In this document: positions 35,230-44,106 of the stretch, in pieces
Layout: each line of letters starts with the position of its first letter
Numbering within the stretch: position 1 is the stretch's first letter
NCBI RefSeq assembly: GCF_044377035.1
Contig: NZ_JBILJW010000009.1
Coordinates: 1 to 64,000 of the forward strand
DNA length: 64,000 nucleotides
DNA from: Silanimonas sp044377035
Lineage (GTDB): Bacteria; Pseudomonadota; Gammaproteobacteria; Xanthomonadales; Xanthomonadaceae
Reading direction: 5' to 3'
Translations under genes and position numbers: made by a program
The notes under the pieces: generated by a model
Databases searched by the model: none
Told to the model about the DNA's origin: nothing
Seen by the model: the letters and a program-made list of their open reading frames with translations, nothing else

Positions 35230-36234
35230 ATGCCGCCTCTCTTCGCCCGCCTGCTGGTCCGACTGCGAAAGGACTTCCGCCTCAGCATCATCACCGTCTT
35301 CGGGGTGTGCGCGGTGGTGGCGATCGCGCCGTTCGCGGCCCTGCGCTTCGCGCAGGGGCAATGGCTGGCGGGCGTTGTCGACGCGCTGATCGTCTTGGGC
35401 ATCGTCGGGCCCTCGATTTACGCGTGGCGGGGCGGCAACCTCGATCGCGCGGGACTGTGCATCGCCGTCACCAACACGATAGGCGCCTTGCTGATCGTCG
35501 CGCTTCTGGGGCGGACCGGAGTCTACTGGCTGTTCCCCACCCTGCTCGCGAACTCGTTCCTGATCCGCCCCGGCATCGCCGGCAGCCTCGCGCTGGGGGC
35601 GGTCGCGCTGACGCAGCTGCAGCCGGACGCATTCGAATCCCCCGGTCAACGGCTCACGGTCACGACCACCCTGCTGCTGGTCTCGCTGTTCGCCTTCATC
35701 TTCGCGAAGCGCACGGCAATGCAGCGCAGCGCGCTGGAGGAGATCGCCTCGCTCGATCCCCTCACGGGCGCACGCAACCGACGCGCCATGGAGGAAGAGG
35801 TCGCGATCGCGCTGAACGCCCACCAGCGCACCGGGCGCCCGGTGACCCTCGCGCTGCTCGACCTCGACCACTTCAAGCGCGTCAATGACCGCCACGGCCA
35901 CGAGGCCGGCGACCGCCTGCTCTGCACCTTCGTTGAGCTCGTGCGTCGCTCGACGCGCGCGACCGACCGCCTGTTCCGTTTCGGTGGCGAGGAGTTCGTC
36001 CTCCTGATGGAGCACACCGATGAGATCGGCGCGATGCGCGCCTTCGCCAACCTGCAGCGCCGCATCCACGAGGACCTGCGCGCCGGGGGCGAACCCGTGA
36101 CGGCCTCCATGGGCGCCGCGGTCCTGCGCCATGGCGAGAGCCGCGATGCCTGGTTCGCCCGGGCGGACGCCGCGCTGTATCGGGCCAAGCAGAACGGCCG
36201 CGACCGCCTCGTGCTCGACGAGACCGCGCCATGA
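35230..36234 (+). CDS. Membrane diguanylate cyclase (GGDEF), first of a tandem pair
   Basis: A 334-residue protein. The N-terminal ~160 residues hold about five to six hydrophobic segments, and the GGDEF domain begins near SLDPLTGARNRRAMEEE. The active site is GGEEF (252-256), with an RxxD inhibitory site five residues upstream (R243-D246). It should make c-di-GMP and be product-inhibited. The start at 35230 aligns with the N-terminus of its neighbour; an in-frame ATG at 35182 is possible. The stop overlaps the next start (ATGA). The two proteins have the same length and plan, pointing to duplication. Confidence 0.93.
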   Translation: MPPLFARLLVRLRKDFRLSIITVFGVCAVVAIAPFAALRFAQGQWLAGVVDALIVLGIVGPSIYAWRGGNLDRAGLCIAVTNTIGALLIVALLGRTGVYWLFPTLLANSFLIRPGIAGSLALGAVALTQLQPDAFESPGQRLTVTTTLLLVSLFAFIFAKRTAMQRSALEEIASLDPLTGARNRRAMEEEVAIALNAHQRTGRPVTLALLDLDHFKRVNDRHGHEAGDRLLCTFVELVRRSTRATDRLFRFGGEEFVLLMEHTDEIGAMRAFANLQRRIHEDLRAGGEPVTASMGAAVLRHGESRDAWFARADAALYRAKQNGRDRLVLDETAP

Positions 36235-37235
36235 CCCCGCGCGCCTTGCTCGCCCTGCTGCGGCAACGCACCCGGTCGGACTTCCGCCTGGGGGTGTACG
36301 TCGTGTTCGGGGCGCTGGCCGTGCTGATCCTGCTGCCCATCGCCTTCGTGCGCCTAGCTCAGGGAGCAACGCTGCACGCCGCCGTGGATTTCGCCGTGGT
36401 TTCCTTCATCGTCGGCGCCACGGTGCATGCGTGGCGCGGCGGCGACCTCGAACGCCTCGGCGTGTTCGTGGCGTTCGCCGTGGCCTCGGGCGGCTGCCTG
36501 GTGGCCACGATCAGCCCCGCGGGCCTGTACTGGCTCTACCCCATCGTGATGGCCATCGCCTTCATGGTGCGGCCGCGCGTCTCCATCCCGCTCTATGCCG
36601 GCGTGGTCCTGTGGCTGGCGATCGAAGGTGACGCGCTCGCGCAGACCGGGCAGCCGCTCGCGGCCCTGGCCGCGATCATCGTCAACGGCGTGTTCGCGAT
36701 GATCTTCGCGGAACGCACCGGCGAGCGCCGCGTGCAGCTCGAACAGTTGGCGACGCTCGATGCCCTGACCGGCGCCGAGAACCGGCGCGCCCTCGAGACC
36801 GAGCTGGAAGTCGCCATTGCCGGCTTCCGCCGCGACGCCCGCCCAGTGGCGCTCGCGGTGCTCGACCTCGACCATTTCAAGACCATCAACGACCGCTTCG
36901 GCCACGACGAAGGCGACCGCGTGCTGCAGCGCTTCGTGCAGCTCGTGCAGGCCTCGGTTCGCCGCACCGACCGCCTGTACCGGTATGGCGGCGAGGAGTT
37001 CGTGCTGCTGATGCCAGCCACCGACGAGCTCGGCCTGCAGCTCGCGATGAGCCACCTGCGTTCGCAGATCCGCAACGGCCTCGCGGTGCGCGGCGAACCG
37101 GTGACGGTCTCGATCGGGGGCGCCATCCTGCGCACGGGCGAGAAACGCGAGGCGTGGTTCGCCCGCGCCGACGACGCCCTGTACCGGGCAAAGCAGGCCG
37201 GACGAAACCGGCTGGAAATCGACGGCGCGGACTGA
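36231..37235 (+). CDS. Membrane diguanylate cyclase (GGDEF), second of a tandem pair
   Basis: A 334-residue paralogue of the preceding protein, translated in coupling with it (4-base overlap). Membrane segments fill residues ~20-160 and the GGDEF domain starts near TLDALTGAENRRALETE. The catalytic motif is GGEEF (253-257) and the RxxD inhibitory site (RRTD) is five residues upstream. The membrane parts share short stretches with the neighbour (KDFRLS / SDFRLG, YAWRGGNLDR / HAWRGGDLER, VYWLFP / LYWLYP). The signal sensed by this 5-6 helix region is unknown. It is convergent with pepN. Confidence 0.93.
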   Translation: MTPRALLALLRQRTRSDFRLGVYVVFGALAVLILLPIAFVRLAQGATLHAAVDFAVVSFIVGATVHAWRGGDLERLGVFVAFAVASGGCLVATISPAGLYWLYPIVMAIAFMVRPRVSIPLYAGVVLWLAIEGDALAQTGQPLAALAAIIVNGVFAMIFAERTGERRVQLEQLATLDALTGAENRRALETELEVAIAGFRRDARPVALAVLDLDHFKTINDRFGHDEGDRVLQRFVQLVQASVRRTDRLYRYGGEEFVLLMPATDELGLQLAMSHLRSQIRNGLAVRGEPVTVSIGGAILRTGEKREAWFARADDALYRAKQAGRNRLEIDGAD

Positions 37236-37244
37236 GCCGCGGCT

Positions 37245-39866
37245 TCAGGCGGGCAGGCGGCCGAGCAGCTCCGCCACGTCGCGCGAGAGCGCCGCGGAGC
37301 GCAACGGCGCGAGGGCGGCGAGGGCCGCTGTACGGGCCGCCACCGTCCACCGCGGCAGCCCCTCGAACGCGCCGAGCAGGCGCGCGGCGACCTGCGGGTT
37401 GATCGCATCCAAGGCCTGCACCTGTGCCGCGACGAAGCGATAGCCGGCGCCGTCGCCGCGATGGAATGCCGCGGGATTCAGCCGCGCCAGGCTGCCGACG
37501 ATGGCGCGGACGCGGTTCGGATTCGTCGGGTGCCAATACGGCCCGGCCAACAGCGACTCGACATCGTCCAGCGCGTCGGCGGCGGGCCGCGTCGCCACGA
37601 CCGCCAACCACTTGTCGGTGACCAGCGCGTGGTCGGCGAACTCCGCGGCGAAAGCCTCGCGAGCGGCCGCCGCGCCGTCGGCCTTCGCGTGCAGCAGGGC
37701 GCGCAGCGCGGCCATGCGCTCGGTCATCGATCCGGCATCGGCCCACAGGCGACGCGCGGCTGCACCGCCATCGACCCGGGAAAGCCACGCAAGCGCGGCA
37801 TGACGGAAGCTGCGCGCGGCCATCGCCGCATCGTCGAGCCCGCCACGCGCGCCAGCGCGGAGCGCATCGAAGCGCCGCTGCAGCGCCTCGCGGTGGGCCA
37901 CGGCAAGCGACAGGCCCAATCGCTCTCGGGCGGCCACGAGCGCCCCCGGATCGACCACGGCGACGGCGTCGGCCAAGGTGTCGAAATCGGGCAGAGCCAG
38001 GCACTCGGCGACGAAGGCCGGATGCGCCTGCGTATCCGCCAGCAGGGCGCCAAGCGCCGCCGACAGCGCGGCCTCCGCGGCATCGACGTCACACAGGCCG
38101 TCCACGGACTCGCCCGCGCGTGCGAGCAGCACGTCGAGCGCCAGGTGTTGCAGGGCGTCCCAACGCGCGAAGCCGTCACTCTCGACCTGCACGATGCGAG
38201 CCCGCTCCTCAGGCCGCATCGGCATCCGCAGGCGGATCGGCGCGGCGAAACCGCGGTTCAACACCGGCAGGGGCTCGGCGTCGAGGCCCTGCCAGCGCAG
38301 CGTGTGCGTGGCGTGGCGCAGCAGCAAACCGCCGGGGATCGGCTCGGCGTCGTGCGCGTGGGGCGGCGGCAAGGCGCGCCCGTCCGGCGCGTACAGCGCG
38401 AGGCGGAACGGGATCGGCAGCGGGGCCGCATCGGGCACGTTCGCCGGCGGACGCTGGCGCAGCACCAGCGTGTATTCGCCCGTCGACGGATCGAAAGACC
38501 GTTCGACTTCCAGCACGGGCGTGCCGGCCTGCGCGTACCACGCGAGCATGTCGCGGCAGTCGATGCCGGTGGCCGCGCTGTGCGCGGCATAGAAGTCCTC
38601 GAGCGTGGCGCTGCGGCCGTCGTTGTCGGCGAAGTAGCGGTCAATGCCGGCGCGGAAGGCCGGCTCGCCCAAGCGCGAATGCAGCATGCGGACGATCTCG
38701 GCGCCCTTCTCGTAGATGGTGAGCGTGTAGAAGTTGTTGATCTCGCGGTATTCCGCAGGCCGAACCGGATGGGCGAGCGCGCCGGCGTCCTCGGCGAACT
38801 GGCGGGCGCGCAGCAGGCGGACGTCGTCGATTCGCTTCAGGTCGCGCGAGTGCAGGTCGGCGGTGAACTCCTGATCGCGGAACACCGTGAGGCCTTCCTT
38901 CAGCGAGAGCTGGAACCAGTCGCGCAAGGTGACGCGGTTTCCCGACCAATTGTGGAAGTACTCGTGGCCCACCACCGATTCGATGCCCATGAAGTCGGCA
39001 TCCGTCGCGGTGCGCTCGTCGGCGAGGATGTAGCGGGCGTTGAAGATGTTCAGGCCCTTGTTCTCCATCGCCCCCATGGTGAAGTCCTGCGCGGCCACGA
39101 CGTTGAACACCCCGAGGTCGTAGCAGCGGCCGAAGCGCGATTCGTCCCAGCGCAACGCACGCTCCACCGCGCCGAGCGCGTAGCGGCAGGGCTCAGGGTC
39201 TTCGCCTTCGACCCACACATTGAGCTCGACCACGCGGCCATCAGCCCCGGTGACCACTTTCGACACACGCGTCATCGGCCCGGCGGCCAGCGCGAACAGG
39301 TAGCAGGGCGTCGGATGCGGGTTGTGCCACTCGGCCTCGTGACGGCCGTCGCCGAGATCGCGCTCGGCCACACGGTCACCACCGGCGAGCAGCACCGGAT
39401 AGCGTGCGCGCTCGGCGCGCAGCGTGGTGCGCCAGCGCGCCTGCACGTCCGGCCGATCGACGAAGAAGGTGATGCGGCGGAAACCCTCGGCCTCGCACTG
39501 CGTCAGCAGCAGGCTGCCGCTGGTGTAGAGCCCTTCGAGGCGGGTGTTGGCGGCCGGATGGACCCGAACGCGCGTGCGCAGCGTGCAGGCCGCGAGGCCG
39601 CGCGCCGCGTGCACGGTCAGCCCCGACGCATCCTGCGCGTACTCCTCCGCGGCCAAGGCGCGACCGTCGAGTTCGATAGCCAGCAGCTCGAGGTCCTCGC
39701 CATCGAGCTGCAGAGTCGCCTCGGGCGCATCGCAACGCAGCATCAGCGTCGCCTCGATCTCGCTCGATTCGCGTTCGAGATCGAACACCAGAGCGACGTC
39801 AGTGATGGTCCATGCCGGCGCGCGGTACTCAGCGAGGCGGATCGGCGGCGAGGCTTGGTCGGTCAT
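37245..39866 (-). CDS. pepN: Aminopeptidase N (alanyl aminopeptidase, M1 family)
   Basis: An 873-residue zinc aminopeptidase, the usual length for gammaproteobacterial PepN. The exopeptidase motif is GAMENKGLNIFN and the zinc site is HEYFHNW, with the second Glu downstream in LKEGLTVFRDQEF. Other family segments are the N-terminal YRAPAWTITDVALVFDLE, the catalytic Tyr region EINNFYTLTIYEKGAEIVRM, and the C-terminal DUF3458/helical domain. It releases N-terminal amino acids from peptides in the cytoplasm. The start at 39866 (MTDQASPPIRLAEYR) fits the family; the frame extends upstream into the divergent gene. Confidence 0.97.
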   Translation of the reverse strand: MTDQASPPIRLAEYRAPAWTITDVALVFDLERESSEIEATLMLRCDAPEATLQLDGEDLELLAIELDGRALAAEEYAQDASGLTVHAARGLAACTLRTRVRVHPAANTRLEGLYTSGSLLLTQCEAEGFRRITFFVDRPDVQARWRTTLRAERARYPVLLAGGDRVAERDLGDGRHEAEWHNPHPTPCYLFALAAGPMTRVSKVVTGADGRVVELNVWVEGEDPEPCRYALGAVERALRWDESRFGRCYDLGVFNVVAAQDFTMGAMENKGLNIFNARYILADERTATDADFMGIESVVGHEYFHNWSGNRVTLRDWFQLSLKEGLTVFRDQEFTADLHSRDLKRIDDVRLLRARQFAEDAGALAHPVRPAEYREINNFYTLTIYEKGAEIVRMLHSRLGEPAFRAGIDRYFADNDGRSATLEDFYAAHSAATGIDCRDMLAWYAQAGTPVLEVERSFDPSTGEYTLVLRQRPPANVPDAAPLPIPFRLALYAPDGRALPPPHAHDAEPIPGGLLLRHATHTLRWQGLDAEPLPVLNRGFAAPIRLRMPMRPEERARIVQVESDGFARWDALQHLALDVLLARAGESVDGLCDVDAAEAALSAALGALLADTQAHPAFVAECLALPDFDTLADAVAVVDPGALVAARERLGLSLAVAHREALQRRFDALRAGARGGLDDAAMAARSFRHAALAWLSRVDGGAAARRLWADAGSMTERMAALRALLHAKADGAAAAREAFAAEFADHALVTDKWLAVVATRPAADALDDVESLLAGPYWHPTNPNRVRAIVGSLARLNPAAFHRGDGAGYRFVAAQVQALDAINPQVAARLLGAFEGLPRWTVAARTAALAALAPLRSAALSRDVAELLGRLPA

Positions 39867-39998
39867 CGGGCTGGGGAAGGTACGCGGGCTCGAAGCATAG
39901 CCCCGTCGCCCCGGACGACGATGCGCCGAGGGCTGAACGGGATGGCGACGCTGGGCGTGGTCGGGCGAAAATCGCGCTCCCCTCAGTTCGCTCCCTCC

Positions 39999-41087
39999 AT
40001 GCCGCCGCCTCTGATCCGGATCATTCTTCCCCTTCGCGATGGCCGGCTTCTGCTGGATTTCGTCGACGGTGAACGTCGACTGCTCGGCGACGCCGCGATG
40101 ACGGCCTTCGGCCTGGACCGCACGACGCTGTATGCCGACGCCGACACCGTGACCGCCGAGGGCTGGCGAAGCACCCGCGGCGAGCGCATCGATGCCGCGC
40201 GGCTGCATGCCGCCGCGGTGCCGATCACGCTCCCGGCCCACCGCCACCTTGGCCTCGTGATCGGGCGTGCGCAGTTCCCCGGCGGTCCCGGCGTTCCGCC
40301 GCGCCGGATCGATGCCAGCGTCGATCCCGTCGAGCGCGATATCGCGCTGCGCATCGATGAAGTGTTCGGCGCGGGCATGGCCGCCGATGGCTACACGACC
40401 GAGCTGCGGCTCGATGAACTGGCCGCGCACGACGACGCTCGTGCGCGACTCGCGGACGTCGGGGCCTCATGGCTTTGCGAGGCTGCGAGCAGCAGCGATG
40501 ACGACGGCGAACGGATGCGCGCCGTGCTGCGCGCCGCGTGGCAGGCCGGCGTCGAGGGTCTGGGCCACGAGCCGGTGGAGCCGCCGCACACCACCGAGGA
40601 CGTCGTGCATTCCCGCCTCGATGCCGCCGGCGTCGACCACCACGCCCCGGCGTCGGAGACCCCGGCAGAACCCAAGCACGGCTGGTGGGCGCCGCCCGGC
40701 GGACCGGCGCTGTGGTTCGAAACGTCGACGTTGAATTTCGACGAGCTCTCGGTCGACATCGCCACGATCGCCAAGCAGATGCAGGCCAACCGCGAGCAGG
40801 ATGGCGTCCCGGGCGCCGAGCACGTCCTTCTGCTGCCCTTCGCCAGCAACTGCAAGCTGCGGATGATCTGGTTCGACCCCGAAACGGGCGACGCCCTGGG
40901 CGCCGACGAATACACGCTGGTGCTGCGCGTACCGGAAGAGGAGGACGACCATTTTGATGCCAGCGACTTCGAGCACTTGTGCCTCGAAGCCGGGCAGGAT
41001 GTCGTCGAGACCGAGGGCTACGACGGACCGAAGCTCCACTTCCGCTGGGAGTGGGGCGGCCTGGTGAAGGCCCTGACCTGGCCATGA
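39999..41087 (+). CDS. Conserved-looking protein of unknown function
   Basis: A 362-residue protein with no signal peptide or membrane segment. I do not recognise the family. The start at 39999 (MPPPLIRIILPLRDG) is the likely one because the frame runs on upstream across the pepN promoter region without sense. The protein is acidic, with an ordered-looking N-terminal part (RRLLGDAAMTAFGLDRTTLYADADTVTAEGW) and a strand-rich C-terminal part. The latter has a Trp-rich stretch (HGWWAPPGGPALWFETS) and ends PKLHFRWEWGGLVKALTWP. It is divergent from pepN and 40 bases before the dehydratase gene, so it could head that cluster. Confidence 0.65.
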   Translation: MPPPLIRIILPLRDGRLLLDFVDGERRLLGDAAMTAFGLDRTTLYADADTVTAEGWRSTRGERIDAARLHAAAVPITLPAHRHLGLVIGRAQFPGGPGVPPRRIDASVDPVERDIALRIDEVFGAGMAADGYTTELRLDELAAHDDARARLADVGASWLCEAASSSDDDGERMRAVLRAAWQAGVEGLGHEPVEPPHTTEDVVHSRLDAAGVDHHAPASETPAEPKHGWWAPPGGPALWFETSTLNFDELSVDIATIAKQMQANREQDGVPGAEHVLLLPFASNCKLRMIWFDPETGDALGADEYTLVLRVPEEEDDHFDASDFEHLCLEAGQDVVETEGYDGPKLHFRWEWGGLVKALTWP

Positions 41088-41127
41088 CGCGCCGCCGTCA
41101 CCGCGGTGCCCGGCGCATAATCCGGCC

Positions 41128-42174
41128 ATGAGCACCGACTCCCTCTCCGGCGCCGCGCGCGGCCTGCAGCGCGACGACACGCCCACCCTCGACGACGTCC
41201 GCGATGCCGCGGCGCGCATCGCCGGCATCGCGCACATCACGCCGGTGCTGCGCTCGCGCTCGCTCGACGAGCTCGCCGGCTGCCAGCTGTTCTTCAAGGC
41301 CGAGAACCTGCAGCGCGCCGGGGCCTTCAAGTTCCGCGGTGCCGCCAATGCGGTGTTCTCGCTGACACCCGAGCAGGCGGCACGCGGCGTGGTGACGCAA
41401 AGCTCCGGCAACCACGGCGCCGCCGTCGCCCTGGCCTGCCGGCTGCGCGGCATCGTCTGCACCGTCGTCGTGCCGGGCGCCGCGCCGCGCATCAAGCGCG
41501 AGGCCATCGCCCGCAACGGCGCGCGCATCGTCGATTGCGAGGTAGCGCAATCCGCGCGCAACGAAGCCACGGACCGCGTGCTTGCCGAGACCGGCGGTGA
41601 ACTGGTGCACCCCTACAACGACGCGCGGGTGATCGCCGGGCAAGGCACGGCCACGCTGGAGCTGCTGCACCAGGCCTGCCGCCGCGGAAAGTCGCGCGAA
41701 GCGACGCCGGCGCTCGACATCGTGATGGCGCCACTCTCCGGTGGCGGCCTGATGAGCGGTACAGCCATCGCCGCGAAGGGCATCGACGCGCGCGTCCTCG
41801 CCATCGCCGCCGAGCCCGAGGGGGCCCGCGACGGCCACGATTCGCTGAAGTCCGGCAGCCGCATCACCGGACGGACGGCGAACACCATCAGCGATGGCCT
41901 GCGCGCCGAACTCGGCCCGCTGACCTTCTCGATCCTGCGCGAGCACTGCGACGACGTGCTGCTGGTCGACGACGCCGAAACCGTCGCCGCCATGCGCCTC
42001 GTCTGGGAGCGCCTGAAGATCGTCATCGAACCGAGCTGCGCCGTGCCGCTCGCCGCGGTGCTCAAGCATCGCGAGCGCTTCGCCGGCCTGCGCATCGGGA
42101 TCATCCTCTCCGGCGGAAACGTCGATCTCGACGCGCTGCCCGCCCTCCTCGCCCTTGCACCGCCCACCGCATGA
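41128..42174 (+). CDS. Threonine/serine dehydratase-like PLP enzyme
   Basis: A 348-residue fold-type II PLP enzyme. The Schiff-base Lys lies in AGAFKFRGAANA, the phosphate-contacting SSGNHGAAVA and the glycine-rich LSGGGLMSG segments are present, and the C-terminus ends IILSGGNVDLDAL. The length and the lack of an ACT domain match biodegradative threonine dehydratase or serine racemase rather than biosynthetic IlvA. The reaction would be L-Thr to 2-oxobutyrate plus ammonia, or Ser to pyruvate; racemase activity cannot be excluded. Its stop overlaps the next start by 4 bases. Confidence 0.87.
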   Translation: MSTDSLSGAARGLQRDDTPTLDDVRDAAARIAGIAHITPVLRSRSLDELAGCQLFFKAENLQRAGAFKFRGAANAVFSLTPEQAARGVVTQSSGNHGAAVALACRLRGIVCTVVVPGAAPRIKREAIARNGARIVDCEVAQSARNEATDRVLAETGGELVHPYNDARVIAGQGTATLELLHQACRRGKSREATPALDIVMAPLSGGGLMSGTAIAAKGIDARVLAIAAEPEGARDGHDSLKSGSRITGRTANTISDGLRAELGPLTFSILREHCDDVLLVDDAETVAAMRLVWERLKIVIEPSCAVPLAAVLKHRERFAGLRIGIILSGGNVDLDALPALLALAPPTA

Positions 42175-42584
42175 ACGCCCACGACGCCACCCTCGCCCTC
42201 GTCACCCGCTACTACGCCGCCTTCAACGCCGGCGACCGCGAGGCCATGCTCGCCTGCCTCGCCGACGACGTCGTCCACGACCTGAACCAGGGGCCGAGCG
42301 AGCACGGCAAGGCCGCATTCCGTAGCTTCATGGCGCGCATGGACCGCTGCTACCGCGAACGCCTCGAGGGCCTACGCTTCCTCGCCTCGCCGGACGGCAT
42401 GCACGCCGCCGCCGAGTACGTGGTGCACGGCGAGTACCTCGCCGACGACGACGGCCTGCCGCCCGCGAAGGGCCAGCGCTACGTGCTTCCGGGCGGCGCA
42501 TTCTTCGACATCCGCGACGGGCGCATCACGCGCGTTACGAACACGTACAACCTCGAGGACTGGATCCGCCAGGTGGCGGGCTGA
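42171..42584 (+). CDS. NTF2/SnoaL-like (ketosteroid isomerase-related) protein
   Basis: A 137-residue protein of the NTF2-like cone fold: TRYYAAFNAGDREAMLACLADDVVHDLNQGPSEHGKAAFRSFM at the N-terminus and a strand-rich C-terminal half with FFDIRDGRITRVTNTYNLEDWI. These small proteins are isomerases, hydrolases or binding modules; the substrate here is unknown. Translation is coupled to the dehydratase gene through an ATGA overlap, hinting at action on a related metabolite. Confidence 0.85.
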   Translation: MNAHDATLALVTRYYAAFNAGDREAMLACLADDVVHDLNQGPSEHGKAAFRSFMARMDRCYRERLEGLRFLASPDGMHAAAEYVVHGEYLADDDGLPPAKGQRYVLPGGAFFDIRDGRITRVTNTYNLEDWIRQVAG

Positions 42585-42628
42585 GGCGCGCGGGGTAGGC
42601 TAAGGCACCCCCCAACGTTGGACCCATC

Positions 42629-43165
42629 ATGACGCCTACGCCACCACACTCCTCCTTCGTCACCGTCCTCGCTTGGATCTTCCTGCTGCTCAGCGGGTTC
42701 GGCAGCGTGATCGGCGTGCTGCAGAACCTGATGGTCCACACCGTCATGCTGCCGATGATGCGCAACGACCCGCTGCATGGCGAAGCGATGGCGCAGCTGC
42801 CGGGGCCCGCCGCCCTGATGTTCGACGCCATGCCTTGGTTTTTCCTTGTGACTTTGGCCGTGTCCCTGCTCGGCGTCGTGGCCTCCTTCGGCCTGCTGAA
42901 GCGCCGCCCGTGGGGCCGACGCCTGTTCATCGCGCTGATGGGCGTCCTCATCGCGTGGCAGGTGGCCGGCTTCGTGTTCCAGATCGTCCTCCAGCGCGAC
43001 ATCCAAGCCACCTTCGCCGGCAGCGGCATGCCGCCGGAATCGGGCATCGCCTTCGTCGTCATGCAGGCGTTCATCGGCCTTTTCGCCACAGCGTTCATCG
43101 GCCTGTTCGGATGGATCATCCATCGACTGACCCGGCCGGCCATCGTCGCGGAGTTCGCTCCGTGA
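42629..43165 (+). CDS. Four-helix membrane protein of unknown function
   Basis: A 178-residue inner-membrane protein with hydrophobic segments at about 10-32, 68-90, 98-121 and 139-163. The loop between the first two is long and carries LPMMRNDPLHGEAMAQLPGP. A basic loop after the second segment (LLKRRPWGRRLF) would face the cytoplasm. No catalytic motif is visible and I do not recognise the family. It starts 44 bases after the NTF2-like gene, and its stop overlaps the GTG start of the next small gene. Confidence 0.75.
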   Translation: MTPTPPHSSFVTVLAWIFLLLSGFGSVIGVLQNLMVHTVMLPMMRNDPLHGEAMAQLPGPAALMFDAMPWFFLVTLAVSLLGVVASFGLLKRRPWGRRLFIALMGVLIAWQVAGFVFQIVLQRDIQATFAGSGMPPESGIAFVVMQAFIGLFATAFIGLFGWIIHRLTRPAIVAEFAP

Positions 43166-43359
43166 CCCGCTGGGAGTACCACGTGGTGAAATCCGCGACG
43201 TCCGGATTCTGGCTGGGCGGGCAATTCGATGCCGAGGCGTTCGGGAAGCACCTCACCGAGCTCGGCCTGAAGGGCTGGGAGCTGGTTTCGTGCTTCGACA
43301 CCAACCAGCACCAAGGCGCATCGCGCGACGTGATCGCCATCTTGAAGAGGACACTGTGA
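43162..43359 (+). CDS. Small DUF4177-like protein
   Basis: A 65-residue protein read from a GTG start at 43162, which overlaps the upstream stop codon (GTGA). The sequence TRWEYHVVKSATSGFW, then LTELGLKGWELVSCFD, and ending RDVIAILKRTL, has the compact beta-alpha-beta plan of DUF4177: WEY at the start, LNELGxxGWELV in the middle and a final strand ending in KR. The function of the family is unknown. The GTG start is favoured by the overlap and by the family N-terminus. The stop shares one base with the next ATG. Confidence 0.75.
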   Translation: MTRWEYHVVKSATSGFWLGGQFDAEAFGKHLTELGLKGWELVSCFDTNQHQGASRDVIAILKRTL

Positions 43360-43730
43360 TGCGCCAGCGCTTCCTTCCCGCGATCCTTCTGCTGCTCGCC
43401 CTGCTCACCGCCTGCGCCCAACCGTTGCCCGCCGACCGTGCCGACTACGCCGGCGACTGGCGCGGCAACGGGGTGTCGCTGCTCATCACCCCGGAAGGCC
43501 AGGTCGTCTACCACCGCCAGGAGGGCGGTTCGACGGTCTCGCTCGACGCGCCGCTCAAGGCCTTCGACGGCGACGACTTCGAGGTGGGCATCGGACCGCT
43601 GGTGACCCGCTTCGACGTCGGCCAGCCGCCCACCGAAGCCGACGGCGAATGGACCATGGAAGTGGATGGCCGCATGTTGCGCCGCGAGGACGGTGAATCC
43701 CCGAAGTCCAAGGGGGAGATCGCGACGTGA
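43359..43730 (+). CDS. Small putative lipoprotein
   Basis: A 123-residue protein with a lipoprotein signal peptide (MRQRFLPAILLLLALLTACAQP, lipobox LTAC). The mature part is short and strand-rich (YAGDWRGNGVSLLITPEGQVVYHRQEGG and FEVGIGPLVTRFDVGQPP), ending in a charged tail. It may adopt a small beta-barrel fold, but I do not recognise a family. GAGG lies upstream of the start at 43359, which overlaps the previous stop by one base. Its stop overlaps the GTG start of the VOC gene. Confidence 0.75.
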   Translation: MRQRFLPAILLLLALLTACAQPLPADRADYAGDWRGNGVSLLITPEGQVVYHRQEGGSTVSLDAPLKAFDGDDFEVGIGPLVTRFDVGQPPTEADGEWTMEVDGRMLRREDGESPKSKGEIAT

Positions 43731-44104
43731 AGCGGACGCAGACGGTCATCCCGCAGCTGCGCATGACCGACGCGGAGCGCAGCCTGCGCTTCTACGTCGA
43801 GGGCCTCGGCTTCGCCGAGGACTGGCGCCACCAGTTCGAACCGGGCCTGCCGCTGTTCGTGCAGCTCACCCGCGACGGCCAGACGATCTTCCTGAGGGGC
43901 CACGCCGGCGATGGCAACTTCGGCGGCGCGGTGTTCTTCATCGTCCCGGACGTCGATGCCGTTTACCGCGCCCTGCCGGACTGGCTGGCCCTGCATGTGT
44001 CGCCGCCGGCCGAGATGCCGTGGGGCACGCGCGAGATGGCGATGATGGATCCGGACGGCAATCGGCTGCGCTTCGCGACCTACCTGACCGAAGAGAACGA
44101 CTGA
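43727..44104 (+). CDS. VOC-family (glyoxalase/bleomycin-resistance-like) protein
   Basis: A 125-residue protein starting with GTG (43727) after AGGGGGAG. It has the vicinal-oxygen-chelate fold pattern: VIPQLRMTDAERSLRFYVEGLGF at the start, a central LTRDGQTIFLRG strand, and a C-terminal TREMAMMDPDGNRLRFATYL. The plan resembles bleomycin-binding resistance proteins, which sequester glycopeptide drugs, but single-domain VOC proteins have many roles. The start overlaps the previous stop (GTGA). Confidence 0.85.
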   Translation: MKRTQTVIPQLRMTDAERSLRFYVEGLGFAEDWRHQFEPGLPLFVQLTRDGQTIFLRGHAGDGNFGGAVFFIVPDVDAVYRALPDWLALHVSPPAEMPWGTREMAMMDPDGNRLRFATYLTEEND

Positions 44105-44106
44105 CG

